Shown here piece by piece: positions 50,981-55,797 of a stretch of DNA of 55,797 nt. The notes under the pieces were generated by a model. It saw only the letters and a list, made by a program, of their open reading frames with translations, had not been told where the DNA came from and ran no database searches. Every line of letters starts with the position of its first letter. Within the stretch, counting starts at the first letter, position 1. Source of the DNA: Flavobacteriales bacterium (GTDB lineage Bacteria; Bacteroidota; Bacteroidia; Flavobacteriales_D; Crocinitomicaceae); NCBI GenBank assembly GCA_947460825.1, contig CANHHA010000018.1, positions 1 to 55,797 of the forward strand, read 5' to 3'. A program made the position numbers and the translations under genes.

Positions 50981-52441
50981 ATGGCTAAAAAAAATACTGC
51001 AAATTCACAGACTGAGTGGGATTATGCCGCCTCTCCTGAGAGCACATCGCATATCCGATTAGAAAAAAAATATCAGTTATTTATCAATAATGAATGGGTA
51101 GAACCCAGTTCAAAAAAATATTTCCCTACCATCAACCCCGCCACCGAGGACGTGCTGGCAGAAATTGCATGGGCAACCGACGCAGACGTTGATAAAGCCG
51201 TAAAGGCGGCTAGAAAAGCATATACAGAAGTTTGGTCGAAAATGTCAGGGGCGGAACGCGGAAAATACATCTACCGCATTGCGCGCATGATGCAAGAGCG
51301 GGCGCGAGAATTTGCTGTGATTGAATCGTTGGATAGCGGGAAACCCATCCGGGAATCCCGGGATGTAGATGTGCCCTTGGCCTGTAATCATTTTTTCTAC
51401 TACGCAGGTTGGGCCGATAAACTCGAATATGCCATGCCGCACAAAAAACCAGAGGCCCTTGGTGTAGCTGGACAGATTATTCCATGGAACTTTCCCTTGC
51501 TGATGGCAGCTTGGAAAATTGCTCCTGCCTTGGCTGCTGGAAATACGGTAGTACTCAAGCCTGCGGAAACCACCTCACTCACTGCATTGAAATTAGCAGA
51601 AATTATCAAAGACTCCGGCCTTCCACCCGGCGTAGTGAATATTGTTACGGGGTATGGAGATACGGGCGCTGCCATAGTTAATCACCCAGATGTGGATAAA
51701 ATTGCCTTTACGGGATCAACGAACGTAGGGAAAATAATTCAGCGTGCTGTGGCGGGAACCCATAAAAAAACAACCCTAGAATTAGGAGGCAAATCCGCCA
51801 ATATTATATTTGACGATGCCCCTATTGATCAGGCGGTTGAAGGCATTATCAACGGAATCTTTTTTAACCAAGGACATGTATGCTGTGCGGGTTCACGGTT
51901 ATTTGTTCAAGAAAATGTAGCAGATCTGGTCATTAAAAAACTGAAAGCTCGAATGGAAAGCTTGTATGTGGGAGACCCTCTGGATAAAAACACCGATATC
52001 GGCGCTATAAACTCTAAAGAGCAATTAGATACCATTAACAAATACATTAAGATTGGTAAGGCAGAAGGCGCCGAAATTTATCAAAGTGATTGTTCCATTC
52101 CAAGCAAAGGATTCTTTTGTAAACCCACGTTATTCACTGGAGTTTCTCAATCCCATGTCATTACCCAAGAAGAAATATTTGGACCGGTATTAACCATTCA
52201 AACGTTTAGAACCATTGATGAGGTCATTCAAAAAGCGAATAACACCCCATATGGCTTGGCCGCTGGGGTATGGACCGATAAAGGTTCTAGAATATTCAAT
52301 CTGACCACAAAACTCCGTGCCGGAGTCATTTGGGCCAATACCTACAATAAATTTGATCCTGTTTCCCCGTTTGGAGGATATAAAGAAAGCGGGTTTGGAA
52401 GGGAAGGTGGCGTACATGGATTGAGTGCGTATTTGAAATAA
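50981..52441 (+). CDS. NAD(P)-dependent aldehyde dehydrogenase
   Basis: A full-length 486-residue ALDH. Catalytic Cys301 in NQGHVCCAGSR, catalytic Glu in LELGGKSANI, cofactor motif FTGSTNVGK, and C-terminal EEIFGPV and SPFGGYKESGFGRE. Following deoC, the likely substrate is acetaldehyde. The second ALDH-like gene begins 49 bp downstream. Confidence 0.93.
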   Translation: MAKKNTANSQTEWDYAASPESTSHIRLEKKYQLFINNEWVEPSSKKYFPTINPATEDVLAEIAWATDADVDKAVKAARKAYTEVWSKMSGAERGKYIYRIARMMQERAREFAVIESLDSGKPIRESRDVDVPLACNHFFYYAGWADKLEYAMPHKKPEALGVAGQIIPWNFPLLMAAWKIAPALAAGNTVVLKPAETTSLTALKLAEIIKDSGLPPGVVNIVTGYGDTGAAIVNHPDVDKIAFTGSTNVGKIIQRAVAGTHKKTTLELGGKSANIIFDDAPIDQAVEGIINGIFFNQGHVCCAGSRLFVQENVADLVIKKLKARMESLYVGDPLDKNTDIGAINSKEQLDTINKYIKIGKAEGAEIYQSDCSIPSKGFFCKPTLFTGVSQSHVITQEEIFGPVLTIQTFRTIDEVIQKANNTPYGLAAGVWTDKGSRIFNLTTKLRAGVIWANTYNKFDPVSPFGGYKESGFGREGGVHGLSAYLK

Positions 52442-52490
52442 TAAGACACTGAGATTATTTGATTTAAAAAGAGCGAAAAGAACGTAAGTC

Positions 52491-53348
52491 ATGGAAATTT
52501 TAAAAACATATAAAATCTATATCGGAGGAGCTTTTCCACGGACAGAGTCTGGGCGGTATTATCCCATCGTTGATGCGTCAGGGAGCACGATAGCTAATGT
52601 GTGCCTATCTTCTAGGAAAGACGTAAGAAATGCGGTAGTCGCTGCGCGAAAAGTCTTTGGGGGATGGTCTGAAAAAACAGCCTTCAATCGCGGACAAATC
52701 TTGTATCGAATGGCAGAAATGCTGGAAGGACGAAAATTGCAATTTTTGGAGGAATTAACGAAGCAAGGTTCAAGCAAGGAGGCAGCGGCACTAGAGGTAC
52801 AAGAATCCATTGACTGTTTGGTGTATTACGCGGGCTGGGCAGACAAATTTCAACAAATTGCAAGCAGTGTAAATCCAGTGAGCTCTTCCCATTTCAATTT
52901 TTCTGCGTTGGAGCCGATGGGCGTTATTGGAATTGTTGCTGCTCAAGAAACATCACTTATTGGCTTAGTAAAATTTATTGCACCGGCGATTTGCGGGGGA
53001 AACACCGCAGTAGTGGCTGCTTCTGAGGCATTTCCGTTGTGCGCGGTAACCTTTGCAGAAGTTGTTCATTCATCGGATGTTCCCGGTGGAGTGGTCAATA
53101 TACTCACGGGTAAGGTATCGGAATTAGCCCCAGCCATGGCGGCACACATGGATGTGAATGCGCTGGTTACTGAGTCCTTAGGGGAACTGGATAAACCGCT
53201 TGCATTGGCTTGTGTAGATAACCTAAAGCGCAACCTTGCTTATCAACATGCAGTACCGCAAGGATTACAGTACATTACAGCCTTACAAGAGGTAAAAACA
53301 ACCTGGCATCCCATCGAACAAATTGGGGGAGCAAGCAGCAGTTATTGA
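52491..53348 (+). CDS. Aldehyde-dehydrogenase-like protein lacking the catalytic half
   Basis: A 285-residue protein alignable with the first 250 residues of ALDHs (YIGGAFPRTESGRYYPI, WSEKTAFNRGQILYRMAEML, EPMGVIGIV, GGVVNILTG). It stops before the ELGG and catalytic Cys segments, so it cannot carry out the usual chemistry. There is no frameshift and its C-terminus is its own (WHPIEQIGGASSSY), suggesting a maintained form rather than a fresh truncation. It may be a partner or structural subunit of the full-length enzyme. Confidence 0.85.
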   Translation: MEILKTYKIYIGGAFPRTESGRYYPIVDASGSTIANVCLSSRKDVRNAVVAARKVFGGWSEKTAFNRGQILYRMAEMLEGRKLQFLEELTKQGSSKEAAALEVQESIDCLVYYAGWADKFQQIASSVNPVSSSHFNFSALEPMGVIGIVAAQETSLIGLVKFIAPAICGGNTAVVAASEAFPLCAVTFAEVVHSSDVPGGVVNILTGKVSELAPAMAAHMDVNALVTESLGELDKPLALACVDNLKRNLAYQHAVPQGLQYITALQEVKTTWHPIEQIGGASSSY

Positions 53349-53353
53349 TTTCG

Positions 53354-54184
53354 TTAAGGAATCAAATACGGGTTTTCCTTGAGCCACTTCGCTAGGTCTT
53401 TTTTACTTAAAAAAACTTCCGGTGCACCCACTGCATAGGGTCCAATTTCATAGGGTTGGTAGAAAAAAGTGATTCCTTTTCGGGTTATCGCAAAGGTCTC
53501 TGGTAAATCAAACGGCTGTTCACCGGTAGTAAACCACCACCCGTCATTTCCGTTTTGTGCTATGAAATTCCGTTTTGCGAAAGCTTTCAAGGACGAACGA
53601 TAATTATTGACAAACAGGTCTGCGAGGGTTATTAAGGCACCCGTGGTTAAATCCACGTTGAGTACTTGAACGCTTGATTGTCCATGGGCCGCCCCCATCG
53701 CGTAAAAATAAGCGTAAACCCCTAAACTCATGTAGGTATTTGAAGAATCAATCCGTGAGCAGGAATATTCATCCTGAATATATTCCATTTCGCCATCCGT
53801 ATTACTCAACGTTTTGATATCCGACACGAAGCGCTTGATGGTTTGCATGTTGCCTACCTTTCCTGTTATTTCCTTGCAGATTAAGGCATTAATCTTTTGC
53901 GCAACCGAACTATTGTTCAAGGCAACACTTACCCCAGAAACGGCTCTCTTATTACACCATCCTTCATCAAGCTCGAAGTCTTCAGGCGCAACAAGTTCGC
54001 AGTTTTCATCGGAAAATTTAAAGGGGGTCAAGCGCAATCCAGTGGGGCGCACGGTAGCTTGCGCTACTTCCATCGTATCCGCGTTGAGTGCTACTGGTTT
54101 TTTCTGTTCAGCGGTGGTGGAATTGTCGTTCGTGCAGGCGGTTAAGGCAAGGAAAAATAAGGCAAAAAGGGTAAGGTTTCGCAT
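53354..54184 (-). CDS. DUF3298-domain lipoprotein
   Basis: A 276-residue lipoprotein: signal peptide with lipobox LTAC followed by TNDN. A central region resembles DUF4163 (NALICKEITG), with a C-terminal DUF3298/RsiV-like domain (QVLNVDLTTGALITLADLF, YEIGPYAVGAPEV). Function is unknown; relatives include anti-sigma factor outer domains. ATG 54184 was chosen because it gives a proper lipoprotein signal. Confidence 0.85.
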   Translation of the reverse strand: MRNLTLFALFFLALTACTNDNSTTAEQKKPVALNADTMEVAQATVRPTGLRLTPFKFSDENCELVAPEDFELDEGWCNKRAVSGVSVALNNSSVAQKINALICKEITGKVGNMQTIKRFVSDIKTLSNTDGEMEYIQDEYSCSRIDSSNTYMSLGVYAYFYAMGAAHGQSSVQVLNVDLTTGALITLADLFVNNYRSSLKAFAKRNFIAQNGNDGWWFTTGEQPFDLPETFAITRKGITFFYQPYEIGPYAVGAPEVFLSKKDLAKWLKENPYLIP

Positions 54185-54202
54185 CGTGTAAGATTGTTTA
54201 AC

Positions 54203-54210
54203 CAAAGGTA
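54203..54210 (-). promoter_or_regulatory. -7 element of DUF3298 lipoprotein gene
   Basis: TACCTTTG on the minus strand, 18 nt before ATG 54184. No -33 TTG was identified; it would fall in the end of the upstream gene. Confidence 0.45.
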
Positions 54211-54227
54211 AATCAAAAAAAGTATAT

Positions 54228-55028
54228 CTACTGTTTACCCCTTCTTTTTTTCGGCGGCGAAGCAATCTCTGATTCTACTTCTTCTACGGCATCGGAATCA
54301 AAGCCATTGATAAACTCCTCATCGGTTCGTTTTGGTAGGGTTGAGTTCAACCCATACTCATTCCCAATAACGAGCCGTACAAAGCATCCTGATTTCTTTC
54401 CGTCGTTGGTAAATATCACGTCTTGCTTCGATCCATGAATAAGGGCAAACGGCGACGTGAGCGCATTTCCTTGAGAAACTAGGCCGTAAGACATGGTGTC
54501 TCTAACCCACAGGGCGGTTTCTGTGCCCAATCCGGCAAACTCACCATTTTCATTGCGATAGCCGCCGGGCAGTAGATTGAATTCAAAATAGTTCTCACCG
54601 GGGGCGGCATTTTTCCAACCTTCCTTGCTTCGCAAGCGCTGACCAACCAAACCCATGCTGGCCCAATTGACTACCCCTTCATTGGTGCGTATATACAAGG
54701 AACTCCAATCTTCGTTGTTGGCCACACGGGAACCTTTCGGTGCCAAGCCGCGGGGATCGGCAATCGCAAACCAATTATATATATGGCCATACATTCTTCC
54801 CAAGGTGGTATCATTTCGATAATCGCAATAGGCCGGAATCCCACTGGTGAGGCATTCAATCCATTCTTCACGGGTTTTGGCGTTACGAATTTCATCGCCA
54901 TTCCGGAAGGTGGTAACATCCAGGTTTTGTATAGACCAAGATAAGTTATCAATTTCTATGAAATTGCGTTGCGCGTGCATGGTTAAACTCACCAAACACA
55001 GTAAAAAAAAGAGGTGCTTCATGCGCAT
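54228..55028 (-). CDS. Secreted FISUMP-domain protein
   Basis: A 266-residue protein with a signal peptide (to MHAQ) and one FISUMP domain (Fibrobacter succinogenes major paralogous domain), seen in WSIQNLDVTTFRNG, YGHIYNWFAI, LLPGGYRNENGEF and GCFVRLV. It ends in a short acidic then basic tail (PPKKRRGKQ). These are exported proteins of unclear role. The start is ATG 55028, or ATG 55022 two codons later. Confidence 0.85.
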   Translation of the reverse strand: MRMKHLFFLLCLVSLTMHAQRNFIEIDNLSWSIQNLDVTTFRNGDEIRNAKTREEWIECLTSGIPAYCDYRNDTTLGRMYGHIYNWFAIADPRGLAPKGSRVANNEDWSSLYIRTNEGVVNWASMGLVGQRLRSKEGWKNAAPGENYFEFNLLPGGYRNENGEFAGLGTETALWVRDTMSYGLVSQGNALTSPFALIHGSKQDVIFTNDGKKSGCFVRLVIGNEYGLNSTLPKRTDEEFINGFDSDAVEEVESEIASPPKKRRGKQ

Positions 55029-55087
55029 AGAACGAACGGTTTAGGGTTTGTTACCTTGGGTTGACGGATATCTTCCATATCATTGAG

Positions 55088-55792
55088 TTATTTAACTCTG
55101 CCTAATTTGATTTCATTGGTTTGATTTAACCAGATTAACTCTGGTTTCTTAATTAAAGGATTAAACCAAGCGAATAACAGATTTTTGGATGAATTCATTT
55201 CTTTACGGAATTCCTTTTGATGTTTTTTTAAAACAACTTCTAAGTCATGGGTGTATTTTGCGCGATCATCATCCGTTCGATCCCTTTTTTGCGGCTTAGG
55301 TATTCCAATGTTCATAACTACTCCAAATTCAAATTGAAACTCCCCTTCTTTTTTTAGATAAATGCGTGTTTTTAGAATATCTGATTCCAGACAACTTCCT
55401 AGTTTATCTATTCGTTTAAATAAATCTTTTGATGCACTAACTGTATTTTTAGGAGTGATTTTTGCATCTTTTTTTAATTCTATTACCAAAGCGTTTGATT
55501 TATTAACTTTTTGATTTTTACCGTTTGCTCGTAAATTCAAACTAACAATATCAGGCTTGAAGGTGTTTCCTTCATAATTCTTTTCAAAACAAAGGTTGTA
55601 ACCATCTTGATTTTTGTTTGGAAAATCTCCAAAACACGTTACGTTCGATATTGCAGTCATTACCACATAACGCAAGTTTTCCTCGGCATAATGTGGCCCT
55701 AATACGCGCATTTCTTCGTTGGCAAGGTTCAACGCTAAAATTAGCGCTTTTTCCAATTTTGTTTTTTGCTGGGATGGAGTATATGTCTTCAT
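55088..55792 (-). CDS. PD-(D/E)XK-like protein of unknown function
   Basis: A 234-residue protein. It has FKPDIVSLNL followed about 20 residues later by ALVIELKKD: the Asp...Glu-x-Lys spacing of PD-(D/E)XK nuclease cores. The rest is charged and helical, and the DNA is AT-rich. No family was recognised; nuclease activity is inferred from the motif only. ATG 55792 lies 5 bp from the window edge, so its upstream context is unseen and a longer protein is possible. Confidence 0.65.
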   Translation of the reverse strand: MKTYTPSQQKTKLEKALILALNLANEEMRVLGPHYAEENLRYVVMTAISNVTCFGDFPNKNQDGYNLCFEKNYEGNTFKPDIVSLNLRANGKNQKVNKSNALVIELKKDAKITPKNTVSASKDLFKRIDKLGSCLESDILKTRIYLKKEGEFQFEFGVVMNIGIPKPQKRDRTDDDRAKYTHDLEVVLKKHQKEFRKEMNSSKNLLFAWFNPLIKKPELIWLNQTNEIKLGRVK

Positions 55793-55797
55793 TCAAA

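Noticed and set aside
54228..54275. Basic tail PPKKRRGKQ of the FISUMP protein resembling a eukaryotic nuclear signal
   Set aside because: The protein is exported and basic tails are common; nothing else supports a host target.

Overview
The window looks like chromosomal DNA of a gliding or formerly gliding member of the Bacteroidota, most likely order Flavobacteriales. The evidence is gldE, gldH, a type IX secretion (T9SS) C-terminal sorting domain, DUF5686, DUF4293, DUF2480, DUF2911 and HYC_CC_PP family proteins, a long Bacteroidota-type PurF, and repeated TAnnTTTG (-7) promoter elements in place of sigma70 boxes. No rRNA, tRNA, CRISPR array or transposase was seen.

Layout: (1) 1-17,400, conserved core: a DUF5686 protein, lspA with a DksA-like regulator, DUF6427-like, purQ-purD-gldE-HAD phosphatase, ruvB-queG-aroC-DUF4293-ABC-F, yceI, and an outer-membrane protein with Nif3 and a zinc-ribbon coiled-coil protein. 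(2) about 17,500-24,650, an AT-richer accessory island: a T9SS cargo protein, small unknown ORFs, two pseudogenes, toxin-antitoxin pieces, a Fic protein, a stranded ParD antitoxin and a RhuM-Doc fusion. Five imperfect palindromes of about 60-130 bp follow the cargo gene and the next four gene units. Each starts with ..AAC, ends with GTT.., and lies just after a same-strand gene. This is the architecture of integron attC sites in an array without an integrase, and it is the most interesting part of the window. (3) 25,350-34,690: rhomboid protease, then a tightly overlapping minus-strand nucleotide-sugar operon (WbpE, Ugd, Uxs, WbpD, WbpB, WbpA, RfbB, CpsB/YwqE-type phosphatase, SixA). (4) 34,795-38,667: outer-membrane protein, waaA, purF. 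(5) 38,741-49,519, minus strand: a metal-linked HMA/TonB receptor/HYC_CC_PP module, downstream of a long run radA-RDD-rsmI-holB-ricT-gldH-DUF6495-DUF2911-EamA. (6) 49,655-55,797: an acidic protein, deoC with two aldehyde-dehydrogenase genes (the second lacks the catalytic half), a DUF3298 lipoprotein, a FISUMP protein and a PD-(D/E)XK-like protein.

How the genes work together: the nucleotide-sugar operon should make UDP-GlcNAc(3NAc)A, UDP-glucuronate/UDP-xylose and dTDP-4-keto-6-deoxyglucose for surface polysaccharide, and the WaaA Kdo transferase nearby fits LPS assembly. DeoC plus an aldehyde dehydrogenase suggests deoxyribose breakdown with oxidation of acetaldehyde. Purine synthesis genes lie in two separate places. 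Most core genes are translationally coupled by ATGA or TAATG junctions.

Limits: everything is by eye; no database search, folding or composition calculation was run. Start codons were chosen from overlaps, promoter positions and family start patterns.
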